Shown in pieces: positions 47,374 through 56,345 of a stretch of DNA of 64,000 nucleotides. The notes under the pieces were generated by a model that was not told the origin of the DNA, did not search any database, and saw nothing but the letters and a program-made list of their open reading frames with translations. Within the stretch, counting starts at the first letter, position 1. Each line of letters starts with the position of its first letter. The stretch spans positions 42,479,304 through 42,543,303 of the forward strand of contig CM054063.1 of NCBI GenBank assembly GCA_028641055.1, given 5' to 3'. The translations under genes and the position numbers were made by a program. The DNA is from Alopecurus myosuroides. Lineage: Eukaryota; Streptophyta; Magnoliopsida; Poales; Poaceae.

Positions 47374-47472
47374 CACTACAGGCCTTTAGCACCGGTTTGT
47401 GTTAGCAACCGGTGCGAAAGGGTCTTTAGCACCGGTTTCTAACACAAACCGGTGCTAAAGGCCTGTAGTTGG
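47374..47472. repeat. ~99-bp inverted repeat with CACTACAGGCC ends
   Basis: CACTACAGGCCTTTAGCACC on the left meets its near-complement GGTGCTAAAGGCCTGTAGTT on the right, with GGTTTGTGTTAG/CTAACACAAACC also paired. It is a fold-back made of the element's subterminal motif. A further left-end-like copy starts at 47495. Confidence 0.7.
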
Positions 47473-47494
47473 GGCCACACCCAGACTGCGCGTC

Positions 47495-47555
47495 CACTAC
47501 AGGCCTTTAGCACCGGTTTGTGTTAGCAACCGGTGCTAAAGGTCTTAATACAAAC
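47495..47555 (+). other. Second CACTACAGGCC end, possible nested CACTA start
   Basis: CACTACAGGCCTTTAGCACC again, followed by the GTTAGCAACCGGTGCTAAAGG arm. A degenerate opposite end (GGTCCTAAAGGCCTGTA) lies at about 50585-50601. The two could bound a nested ~3.1-kb element carrying the exonuclease and AP2 genes, but the right end lacks the final GTG. Confidence 0.35.
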
Positions 47556-47665
47556 CGCTCGCCTCCCGCGCGCGGCGGTTTTATTGCTCGATCGCGAGTC
47601 TCTGTTTCTTCTCTTCTTCCTCTGTCTTTTCTTCTTCCTCTCTTGATCTTCTTCCACTAAGCACC

Positions 47666-48442
47666 ATGGCTCAAGTTACTAAGAGATATGATGTGGCCAC
47701 ACCATGCGGCAAAAGTCTCGACGTGTTCTACACCAACAATTGCGAGGCGCTCCCCGGTGCTCTTGGGTATTTGACCAATCTGTATTTCTCCTCTCCCGAA
47801 GAACACCGGTTTTTCGGGCTTGATTTAGAGTATACGGCGGATAAACGGAATGTTGCAGTCATTCAGATTGCATTCAAGGAGCCCGTTTTGGTCTTCCAAT
47901 GGTCAAGGTAACGCACACGTACAATCTTGCATCTTCGATTTGTTTGTTGCATGTGAAGAATACATGTGTTGCAATATATCTAACACGTACACGTATCAAA
48001 TTTTTGTTGTTGCAGTAGTTCAAAGCATTCTCCGGCACTTGTTGATTTTCTTGTCAACAAGGGGTATGACTTTTGCAGCGTTGACAACACGCAAGACCGT
48101 CCGAAGTTGATGCGCTTGGGTATTGTGATACCTGAAGATCACTACATTGATCTTCAGGATCTTATCCATTTTGCTGATTTGAATAGGCCGAAGACCGGGA
48201 TGGCTCTCATGGCAACTTACTTCATCCACGAGGGCTACGAAACCATGAAGACTGATTTCCCCTCGGAGAATCACTGGTTGTGGGAGAAGAACCCACTGGA
48301 CTGGACCAACATCACGTATGCAGCCATAGATGCATACGTCTCCTACGAGTTGTTCCGCTTCTACTCGACGGATCCATATATGTTGTTTGTGTACCGCATC
48401 TTGTGTTCGATATATGCATGTAATGGATATATTAGTATGTAA
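47666..48442 (+). CDS. 3'-5' exonuclease domain protein (WRN/RNase D-type, DEDDy), 2 exons
   Basis: Exon 1 is 47666-47907 and exon 2 is 48016-48442. The 108-nt intron has a GTAACG donor and a TTGTTGTTGCAG acceptor, and the junction keeps the frame for 222 residues. Motif I is FFGLDLEYT (Asp and Glu), motif II lies around NTQDRPKLMRLG, and motif III is ITYAAIDAYVSYELFRFY with Tyr and Asp, so the DEDDy metal ligands appear present. Such domains remove nucleotides from 3' ends of DNA or RNA. It is short, with no helicase or HRDC domain. The 5' end begins 110 bp from a CACTA motif array, so its promoter is probably element-derived. It is an apparently intact host gene captured by, or resident in, the transposon. 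Confidence 0.75.
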
Positions 48443-48611
48443 TGGATATATTATCATGTAATGTATATATTATTATGTAATGGATATTATTTCTATATTA
48501 ATTCCTAGCTATACTATTTCTATATTATGTCAAACACACATTTCAAAACAAACAAACAAAAACACATCAAGAAAACAAAACAGAAAAACTACTATTTCTG
48601 TCTATGTGATC

Positions 48612-48745
48612 ACTTACCCCAGGCGCACTTTACACAAAATGCGCCTGCGGTAAATCTCTTATCCCAGGCGCATTTCTTGACTGTGCGCCTGCGGTAAATT
48701 TACCCTAGGCGCATTTTGTTGTTTATGCGCCTGTGGTAAGTTAGG
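48612..48745. repeat. GCGCCTG hairpin motif array, copy 1
   Basis: Three inverted pairs of the form ACCCCAGGCGCA...TGCGCCTG(C/T)GGTAA within 135 bp, ending TTAGGGTGGGTAATGAG. They resemble subterminal motifs of another grass CACTA group. Repeated at 50048-50180. Confidence 0.7.
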
Positions 48746-48917
48746 GTGGGTAATGAGTAAGGCAACGAGAAGTGAGAGCGCAAGTTATACATCGAGCATA
48801 TATATCGTGGATACATATATATAGATTGATTTAGCGAGATACCATACAGATTGATTTAGCGATCGCATTGTCGCCGGAATACAAATTCTTTTATTAAAAA
48901 GGGAAAACAGACGAACA

Positions 48918-49568
48918 CTACTCCTCGCCGTCGTCGTCGGGGAACTCGTCGGTGACCTCCTCCGGGTCATCATCGTCGCAGAACTCGTCGGTGACCTCCT
49001 CGTCATCATCGGAGGTGCATGATGGTATGTCCGAGATAGGCCCCCAGCTCGGATCGTCGGAGGCCCAGACTTCGCCGGCGCGGTCGGCCCGACGAAGCTC
49101 TTGCAGCGCCCTCGTCCTCGCCTCCCGAGCCGCATCTAACGCGAGGTGGCGTTCGAGGCGGCGCTCCGCCCGCTGACCCGCGCGGGTCTGCCAGAGCTCC
49201 TCGTCGGCGCTCTCCTCCCCCGGGTTGTTCCGGTAATACTCGCGGACGACGCGGTCTTCCCTGGCGTCGACTAGGCCCTGAAACGCGCGGTGGCGGAGGT
49301 GGAGGTGGTCGGCGGCAGTGATGATCTGTGGCTTCGTCGCCCTGGCCTCCGCTTCCCAGACTGTGTGGCAGTCGTTGAAGTTCATCAGCGACCGCGGGCG
49401 GTTGAGGCGCCAGGCCGCCGCGTCCCAGGCGCGGGCTGCCTCTGCCGCCGTCGCAAAGGTGCCGAGGGGGATGCGGTCGTCCCCCCAACGGATATCTGCG
49501 CCGAACATTCCGTTCTGCCGTGCTCGGACGCCGCGGAAACCGGTGGTGCTGTTCCTCCTCGGAGGCAT
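48918..49568 (-). CDS. AP2/ERF-domain protein carried by the CACTA element
   Basis: ATG 49568 begins MPPRRNSTTGFRGVRARQNG; the intronless frame runs to TAG 48918-48920 (216 residues). Residues about 9-65 form an AP2/ERF domain: GFRGVRARQ, IPLGTFATAAEAARAWDAAA, then a short C-terminal strand ending LMNF. The usual Trp in the second strand is replaced (MFGADIRWGDD), so DNA recognition may differ from canonical ERFs. A charged helical region (RRLERHLALDAAREARTRAL) and an acidic tail with two EEVTDEF repeats follow, plausibly an activation or histone-like interaction region. AP2 proteins are DNA-binding transcription regulators. It is complete and unbroken, unlike the transposase. Confidence 0.75.
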   Translation of the reverse strand: MPPRRNSTTGFRGVRARQNGMFGADIRWGDDRIPLGTFATAAEAARAWDAAAWRLNRPRSLMNFNDCHTVWEAEARATKPQIITAADHLHLRHRAFQGLVDAREDRVVREYYRNNPGEESADEELWQTRAGQRAERRLERHLALDAAREARTRALQELRRADRAGEVWASDDPSWGPISDIPSCTSDDDEEVTDEFCDDDDPEEVTDEFPDDDGEE

Positions 49569-49900
49569 GGTGGAAGCGCGACGGTGCAGAGGGATGGAGA
49601 AGAAGCGCTCGAGGCGCGACAGTGGCTACTGGGTGCATATATAGGGTCCTCTGGCTCACAATGTGTTGAGCTAGGGTTTTGATCCAACTGTTAAGAAACA
49701 TCTCATCCAACGGCTCACAACAGTTCGAAAGAAACACACCGTAGCCCTGATCGAACGGCTCACAACAGCTGGAAAGAAACACACCCCGGATCCAACGACT
49801 CACAAGCGGTTGAAACAAACACACGATCCGTGTAATTCTATCTGATTGGTCCAAACGAAACCCTAACCCATTTAGTCCCGGTTGGTGTCCCCAACCGGTA

Positions 49901-50041
49901 CTAAAGGGACGATCCGTTTCTATTTTTCTTCTTGTCTTTCTTCTGATTGCGCCGTAACCATGGAACATCTTCATCATTTAACTGAATGCTAGGATCATCT
50001 TTGACTTTGAAGGGAGGAATTTCATCAAATTTAATGTAATC
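49901..50041 (-). pseudogene. Duplicated 3' end of the TNP2 gene
   Basis: This matches 51596-51735, including the stop position (TAG here, TAA there), and covers the last ~46 codons (residues around IPPFKVKDDPSIQLNDEDVP). It breaks at 50042, where copy 2 of the tandem duplication begins. It marks the duplication as having included the gene's tail. Confidence 0.75.
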
Positions 50042-50047
50042 TGATCA

Positions 50048-50180
50048 CTTACCCCAGGCGCACATTACACACTATGCGCCTGTGGTATAGCTCTTAGCCC
50101 AGGCGCATATTTTGTCTATGCGCCTGCACTAATGTTACCCCAGGCGCATATTGTAGTCTATGCGCCTGTGGTAAGTTAGG
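50048..50180. repeat. GCGCCTG hairpin motif array, copy 2
   Basis: Second copy of the 48612-48745 array, with its own substitutions. Confidence 0.7.
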
Positions 50181-50460
50181 GTGGGTAATGAGGGCAACGA
50201 GAAGTGAGAGCGCAAGTGATACATCGAGCATATATATCGTGGATACATATATATAGATTGATTTAGCGAGATACCATACATGTAGATTGATTTAGCGATT
50301 GGTATACTAGCCCGCTGGTACTTTGTTTCTCACTTTTAAAAAGTACATACATATATCGCGAGTATTTCCCTCTGTCAACCTTTCATCACAATCTTACGCT
50401 TGTCTTTCTTGGTTGATGTTGAATACGTGACTGCCATACCGTGACTTCTTCTGTCTGCCT

Positions 50461-50602
50461 CTTGGTACCGGTTGCGGTTAACAACCGGTGCTAAAGGGTC
50501 TTTAGCACCGGTTGTTAACGGCGAACCGGTTGTTAACGGCAACCGGTGCGAAAGGGTCTTTAGCACCGGTTGTTAACGGCAACCGGTCCTAAAGGCCTGT
50601 AC
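50461..50602. repeat. Internal ACCGGTTG(T/C)TAACGG motif cluster
   Basis: Alternating CTTTAGCACCGGTTGTTAAC and GTTAACAACCGGTGCTAAAGG-type arms form several overlapping fold-backs. It ends GGTCCTAAAGGCCTGTACAG, a degenerate CACTA-like end. Confidence 0.7.
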
Positions 50603-50644
50603 AGGGGGGGCGCACATTTCTTTTTCTTCTTCTTTCTGTTTCCA

Positions 50645-51285
50645 AAGGGGGGTGTAGAACAAAACAAACGGTATCGCCATCATACAGCCCAACCGTGGCT
50701 ACTGGGTGCATATATGCATACCAAATGCACGGCTGGACGTATGATGGCGAATCCGGATGTTTTGTATTTGCTCGATGAACTGAATATATGATGTATCAAA
50801 CCTTAAAGGGTGGTGTAGAACAAAACAAACGGTATCGCCGTCATACAGCCCAACCGTGGCTAGCTACTGGGTGCATATATGCATACCAAATGCACGGCTG
50901 GACGTATGACGGCGAATCCGGATGTTTTGTATTTGCTCGATGAACTGAGTATATGATGTATCAAACCTTAAGGGGGGTGTGGAACAAAACAGACGGTATC
51001 GCCATCATACAGCCCGACCGTGGCTACTGGGTGCATATATGCATACCAAATGCACGGCCGGACGTATGATGGCGAATCCGGATGTTTTGTATTTGCTCGA
51101 TGAACTGAGTATATGATGTATCAAACCTTAAAGGATGGTGTAGAACAAAACAAACGGTATCGCCAGTATACAACCCCGCAGTGGCTACTGAGTGCATATA
51201 TGCATACCAAATGCACCGCGGGGCGTATGCTGGCGAATCCGGATGTTTTGTATTTGGGAGAGATGAACTGAACGGTGTATGAAGC
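50645..51285. repeat. Four tandem ~162-bp units, each a long hairpin
   Basis: Hairpins lie at 50675-50749, 50836-50914, 51000-51074 and 51161-51235 (spacing 161-164 bp). Each has ~23-nt arms, starting CGCC(A/G)... on the left and ending ...GGCG on the right, around a loop with the palindrome TGCATATATGCA. Where the left arm differs between units, the right arm changes to match: CGCCATCATAC/GTATGATGGCG, CGCCGTCATAC/GTATGACGGCG, CGCCAGTATAC/GTATGCTGGCG. The shared tail reads AATCCGGATGTTTTGTATTT. Coding on either strand is not supported. Confidence 0.85.
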
Positions 51286-51595
51286 TGGGCTATATATAGG
51301 GTCCTCTGGCTCACAAAGTGTTGAGCTAGGGTTTTGATCCAACGGTTAAGAAACATCTCATCCAACGGCTCACAACAGCTCGAAAGAAACACACCGTAGC
51401 CCTGATCGAACGGCTCACAACAGCTGGAAAGAAACACACCCCGGATCCAACGACTCACAAGCGGTTGAAACAAACACACGATCCGTTTGATTCTATCTGA
51501 TTGGTCCAAACGAAACCCTAACCCATTTAGTCCCGGTTGGTGTCCCCAACCGGTACTAAAGGGACGATCCGTTTCTATTTTTCTTCTTGCCTTTA

Positions 51596-54500
51596 TTAAA
51601 GGGACGATCCGTTTCTATTTTTCTTCTTGCCTTTCTTCTGATTGCGCCGTAACCATGGAACATCTTCATCATTTAACTGAATGCTAGGATCATCTTTGAC
51701 TTTGAAGGGAGGAATTTCATCAAAATTAATGTAATCTTCTGACATGTCTGTCTTGTCCTCGACTCCCACGATGTTTCTTTTCCCTGAAAGAACTATGTGG
51801 CGCCTTGGCTCATCGTCTGATGTATTCGTTTCCTTATCTTTTGTTTTTCTCGGTCTGCTAGACATGTCCTTCACATAGAAAACTTGAGCCACATCATTGG
51901 CTAGGACGAATTGATCATTGCCGTACCCAAGATTCTTCTGATCCACTGTTGTCATTCCGTACTTCGGGTCTACCTTCACGCCTTACAGGTTGAACCATTT
52001 GCACCAGAACAAAGGGACCTTAAAGGAAGGTCCGTAGTCAAGTTCCCATATCTGCTCTATGTAACCATAGTATGTGACCCTTTGCCCGTTGTCGTCTTTT
52101 GCATCAAACCGGACGCCACTGTTTTGGTTGGTGCTCTTTTTATCTTGTTCTGCCGTGTAAAATATGTTACCATTTATCTCGTACCCTTTAAAGGTCAATA
52201 CAGTCGAAGATGGTTGCTTGGCCAACAAGTATAGCTCATCTTCAACAATGTTGTCATTAATCAGACGTCTTTGCAACCAACCTCCGAAAGTCTTCGCGTG
52301 TTCTTTAGCAATGAAATCTTCAGGTTGCTCCGGATATTCCGAGCGTAAAATATCCGTGTGTTCCTGGATATATGGAGCCGCCAACCTGGAATTAACTAGA
52401 ACTGTGTAGTGTGCTTGACTGAAAGATTGCTCGTCCATACATGTTGTTGATTTCTTTCCTAGTGTGCCTTTTCCACGCAGTCTCCCCTCATGGCGCGACT
52501 GAGGAACCCCGATCGGGTTCAGGTCAGGAATAAAGTCAACACAAAACTCAATGACCTCCTCTGTTCCATAGCCCTTGACCATGCTTCCTTCTGGTCTAGC
52601 ACGGTTTCTAACATAATTCTTCAAGACTCCCATGAACCTCTCAAAGGGGAACATATTGTGTAAGAATACAGGACCGAGAACGGAAATCTCTTGGACTAGG
52701 TGAACTATGAGGTGCGTCATAATATTGAAAAAGGTTGGTGGGAACACCAACTCAAAGCTGACAAGACATTGGACCACGTCCTTCTGTGAACTTGGTAGAG
52801 TTGCTGGATCGATTGCCTTCTGAGAAATTGCATTGAGGAATGCACATAGCTTCACAATGGGTACTCGCACGTTTTCTGGCAGAAGCCCCCTCAATGCAAT
52901 CGGAAGTAACTGGGTCATGATCACGTGGCAGTCATGAGACTTAAGGTTTTGGAACTTTTTCTCTTCCAGGTTTAGTAATCCTTTTATGTTCGACGAGTAG
53001 CCAGACGGGACCTTGATACTACTCAGGACTTGGAAAAAGATCTCCTTCTCTTCCTTGGTAAGAGCGTAGCTGGCAGGACCTTTGAAATTCTCTGGATTCA
53101 TCAGGTCGTCTCGTTCGTGCATACGTTGGTGGTGCAGCCGTGCTTTTGGTGTATCTCTCGACTTCTTCCCATACACGCCCAATAAGTTTAGCAGGTTCAC
53201 GCAAATATTTTTCGTCACGTGCATCACGTCGATCGCAGAGCGAACCTCTAGGAATTTCCAATAGGGTAGTTCCCAGAATATAGATTTCTTCTTCCACATG
53301 GCTACGTGGTTGTCGGCGTCATTTGGAACAGATTATGCGCCAGGACCCTTTCCAAAGATTACTTTTATATCTTTGACCATGTCATATATATCAGTACCTT
53401 TAGGGAGGGTTGGCTTCCTCCGTGTATCTGCCTCGCCTTTGAAATGCTTTCCTTTCTTTCTTACGGGATGCCTGTCTGGAAGAAATCGACGATGCCCCGG
53501 GTACACATTCTTGCCTATATGTATACTTTCTGTCTCGCCTAAACAGTGTGTGCATGCGCTGTATCCCTTGTTTGACTGCCCTGAGATGTTACTAAGAGCG
53601 GGCCAATCATTGATGGTAACAAACAGCAACCCTCGTAGGTCAAATTCCTCTTGTTTGTACTCGTCCCACACACGTACACCTTCGTCAGCCCACAACTCTA
53701 AAAGTTCATCAACCAGTGGCCTCAGGTACACATCAATGTTGTTGCCGGGTTGCGACGGGCCTGGGATAAGCACTGGCATCATAATGAACTTATGCTTCAT
53801 GCATAACCAAGGAGGAAGGTTATAGATACATAGAGTCACGGGCCAGGTGCTATGACTGCTACTCTGCTCCCCAAATGGATTCAGGCCATCTGTACTCAGA
53901 CCAAACCTTAAGTTTCTTGCGTCATGTGCAAAGTCCTCGTACTTATCGTCGATGTTTCTCCACTGCGACCCATCAGCGGGGTGTCTCAGCATATCGTCTT
54001 CCTTACGGTCTTCTTTGTGCCATCGCAACAACTTGGCATGCTCTTTGTTTCGGAACAAACGTTTCAACCGTGGTATTATAGGAGCATGCCACATCACCTT
54101 GGCAGGAACCCTCTTCCTGGGGCGATTGTCGCCCTCAACATCACCAGGGTCATCTCGCCTGATCTTATACCGAAATGCACCGCATACCGAGCAGGCATTT
54201 AAATTCTCGTGCTGGCCGCGGTAGAGGATGCAGTCATTGATGCATGCATGTATCTTATGCACTTCCAATCCTAGAGGGCAGACAACCTTCTTTGCTTCGT
54301 ATGTACTGCAGGGAAGCACGTTATTTCTTGGAAGCATCTTCTTCATTATTTTCAGCAGGTTTTCAAATCCCTTGTCAGATAATCCATTCTCTGTCTTCCA
54401 TTGCAGCAATTCAAGGGTGGTGCCCAGTTTTTTCTGGCCATCTTCGCAAGTTGGGTACAACAATTTTTTGTGGTCTTCTAACATGCGCTCCAACTTCAAC

Positions 54501-54919
54501 CTCTCGTTTTCACTTGCGCAGTTTATCTGTTCTTCACGAATGACCTGACGAAGATCATCATCAGACTCATCAACAATGTCCTCAAGTTCAGGCTCATCTT
54601 CCCCCATTTCAGTATCACCGTGTTCATCGAACATAGGATACTTATCATTATCCTCTTCTTCTTCATTGTCTTCCATTATAACCCCTCTTTCTCCGTGCTT
54701 GGTCCAACAAAAATAACTGGGCATGAAGCCTTCTTGCAACAGGTGGGTGTGTATGGTTCTTGAGCTAGGGAAATTCCTCCTATTCTGGCATTTTTTACAT
54801 GGACAAAAAATAAATCCATTCTGCCTGTTTTTCTCAGCCACATTGAGAAAACTATGCATGCCATTAAGGAATTCGGGACGGCGTCGATCACTGTACATCC
54901 ATTGCCGGTTCATCTGCAT
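51596..54919 (-). pseudogene. TNP2 (CACTA) transposase with two in-frame stops
   Basis: One frame of 1108 codons from ATG 54919 (MQMNRQWMYSDRRRPEF) to TAA 51596. Domains in order: Transpos_assoc at residues 1-75 (FCPCKKCQN), the tnp2/Transposase_21 core around residues 330-540 (FGLSTDGLNPFGEQSSSHST, then WPVTLCIYNLPPWLCMK), DUF4218 around 680-800 (LPIALRGLLPENVRVPIVKL, FPFERFMGVLKNYVRNRARP) and DUF4216 around 910-980 (YYGYIEQIWELDY). TAA at 53333-53335 and 51983-51985 interrupt it without any frameshift. This enzyme cuts and joins the element ends. Everything else looks intact, so inactivation is recent or the product is truncated. Confidence 0.9.
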
Positions 54920-55079
54920 TATATAAATTTATCAACAACCATTATGCTAAATCATCATGACTAAATTAATTAATTAATACAAAAAGTTCATCACACGTTA
55001 ATACCAAACTAGCATATAGTGACCATACATATATAGTTCTCAGAAAAATACACACTGAAACCATCCATAAAAACTCTCT

Positions 55080-55546
55080 CTAATTAATGCATTTAAAAAC
55101 AACAACAAATGCGATCAAAATCGCAAGAAAGGTAACAATTGACCCGACGACATAATGATACCAAGCCTCTTTACTAATTGCATATTTCCTAATCTTTCTA
55201 ATCTTCAGCCGCATTGCGTCCATCTCGCTCTTGTGACTATCGACGACACCGGCAAGAACCTTTTCCAAGGTCATCTTCTCTCTTTCAGTTTTTTCCAACC
55301 TTTCTTCAGTTTTTTTCAATCTTTCTTTCAAGCCAATATTTTCTTGTTCAACTAAGTATAACTTCTCAACAACAGGGTCGATTGGCATTTCCGGTTCCAC
55401 TACCTCCTATATAAAAATATCTATGTCAAGTTGGTCGGCGTAAGTAATTGTCGTATAATTAGGAAATGAAAATATGTAGTGAAAAAAAATACCACATCCG
55501 AATCATAGACTGGACGAGGGCCAACGGGGACGGATATCAAAACCAT
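55080..55546 (-). CDS. Coiled-coil protein with C-terminal transmembrane segment, 2 exons
   Basis: Exon 1 is 55546-55493 (MVLISVPVGPRPVYDSDV) and exon 2 is 55406-55080. The intron starts GT and ends ATATAG, and the frame is kept across the junction for 126 residues. Residues 30-95 form a Leu/Glu/Lys-rich coiled coil (VEKLYLVEQENIGLKERLKK). Residues about 100-122 are a hydrophobic membrane anchor (VGSIVTFLAILIAFVVVF) with a short tail. It lies upstream of TNP2 in the same orientation. A tail-anchored protein is an unusual partner for a transposase. I recall similar small proteins being common in annotated grass genomes but cannot confirm this here. Function unknown. Confidence 0.65.
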
Positions 55547-56029
55547 GGCTCTAGAAAATTATATACAAGTAAATACGTAAATCATACAAATCAAAATTTG
55601 TTTTGGTAAATAAAAACAATAGGCTCACCAAGGTTGTGTCGGTGATGGGGCGATTGACGGTAGTGAGGAAGGGGACTAGGCGCGCGACACTAAAAAAAGC
55701 ACAAATCATAATTAAGTTTGAGCTCAAATTGCATCAATTTGTATACATAACAAAATGAATAACAAATTCTAGCTTAGCTAGGCATTTCATCAAACACCTA
55801 GCTAGCACAACAAAAATGAAATGAGCAAGAAAACGAGCAAAACCTGCAATGCCGGAAGAGGGAACGTTGATGCTAACCGTAGAACCGATGGGTACCAACA
55901 ATCTTGACAAATGGTGGAGAAAATGGGGATGGATTAGACCTCACAAGAGGAAGGAGAGAGCAAAAATGGAGTTGAGCTCGAGCTGGAAAAAATGAGCTGA
56001 GCTCGGGGTGGTATGTAGGGTTTAGGGGA
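55547..56029. other. 5' region of the CACTA transcription units
   Basis: Noncoding AT-rich DNA between the coiled-coil gene and the right subterminal array. It is the likely promoter region for minus-strand expression of the element; no specific box can be defended. Confidence 0.35.
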
Positions 56030-56342
56030 GGGCTTTAGGACCGGTTTGTGTTACAAACCGGTTCTAAAGGATATGACAGCGGGACCCGCAACGGCTGCAA
56101 TGAGAAATCCTGTAGAACCGGTTTGTGATACAACCCGGTTCTAAAGGGTCTGTCCCATGGGCCCCACCCACGCAGCAAATAGCCCGCAAGGCCTTTAGGA
56201 CCGGTTTGTTTTACAAACCGGTCCTAAAGGCCTTGCGGCCATTTTGCTGCGTGGGTGGGGCCCAGGGACAGACCCTTCTGAACCGGTTTGTATCACATCT
56301 GGTTCCATTGTGCTTGGCTCAATGCCCTGTTTTCTACTAGTG
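56030..56342 (-). repeat. Right terminal inverted repeat and subterminal motif array
   Basis: Inverted pairs of TTAGGACCGGTTTGTGTTAC / GTTACAAACCGGTTCTAAAGG type at about 56035-56070, 56113-56145, 56190-56230 and 56278-56300. It ends in the TIR CTGTTTTCTACTAGTG. Confidence 0.85.
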
Positions 56343-56345
56343 GCA

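Larger units (their letters stand above)
48607..50042. repeat. Tandem segmental duplication, copy 1 (with AP2 gene)
   Basis: The left edge (GATCACTTACCCCAGGCGCA) and ~260 bp after it match 50043-50300. The right ~415 bp (49627-50042, from TATATAGGGTCCTCTGG) matches 51289-51735. The middles differ: this copy holds the AP2 ORF. Copy 2 starts at the next base, so the two are a head-to-tail duplication. Confidence 0.8.
50043..51735. repeat. Tandem segmental duplication, copy 2 (without AP2 gene)
   Basis: It shares both outer portions with 48607-50042 but holds, in place of the AP2 ORF, an ACCGGTT motif cluster and four hairpin repeats. Its right end is the authentic 3' end of TNP2. Confidence 0.8.
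41318..56342 (-). mobile_element. 15.0-kb CACTA (En/Spm) transposon with cargo genes
   Basis: The left end is CACTGGTGGAGAACAGG. The right end, read on the minus strand, is CACTAGTAGAAAACAGGGC. The ends are imperfect inverted repeats. GCA flanks both sides (41315-41317 and 56343-56345), the 3-bp duplication expected for CACTA. Subterminal motifs of the AACCGGT(T/G) type cluster at both ends. It encodes TNP2 transposase, a Transposase_24/Ulp1 gene, a coiled-coil/TM protein and a small ORF on the minus strand, plus an AP2-domain ORF (minus) and an exonuclease gene (plus). Three premature stops make this copy probably dependent on others. Confidence 0.88.

Noticed and set aside
46849..47376. Several Arg/Pro-rich and Gly/Arg-rich ORFs
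   Set aside because: Products of the GC-rich minisatellite, open in many frames because of composition.
49006..49977. 323-aa minus ORF overlapping the AP2 gene
   Set aside because: It reads Pro/Arg-rich shadow sequence. The AP2 frame has a recognisable domain and clean start and stop.
50645..51285. CRISPR-like spacing of repeats and spacers
   Set aside because: Repeats are ~162 bp, adjacent and hairpin-containing, in a plant transposon; no cas genes and no short constant repeat.
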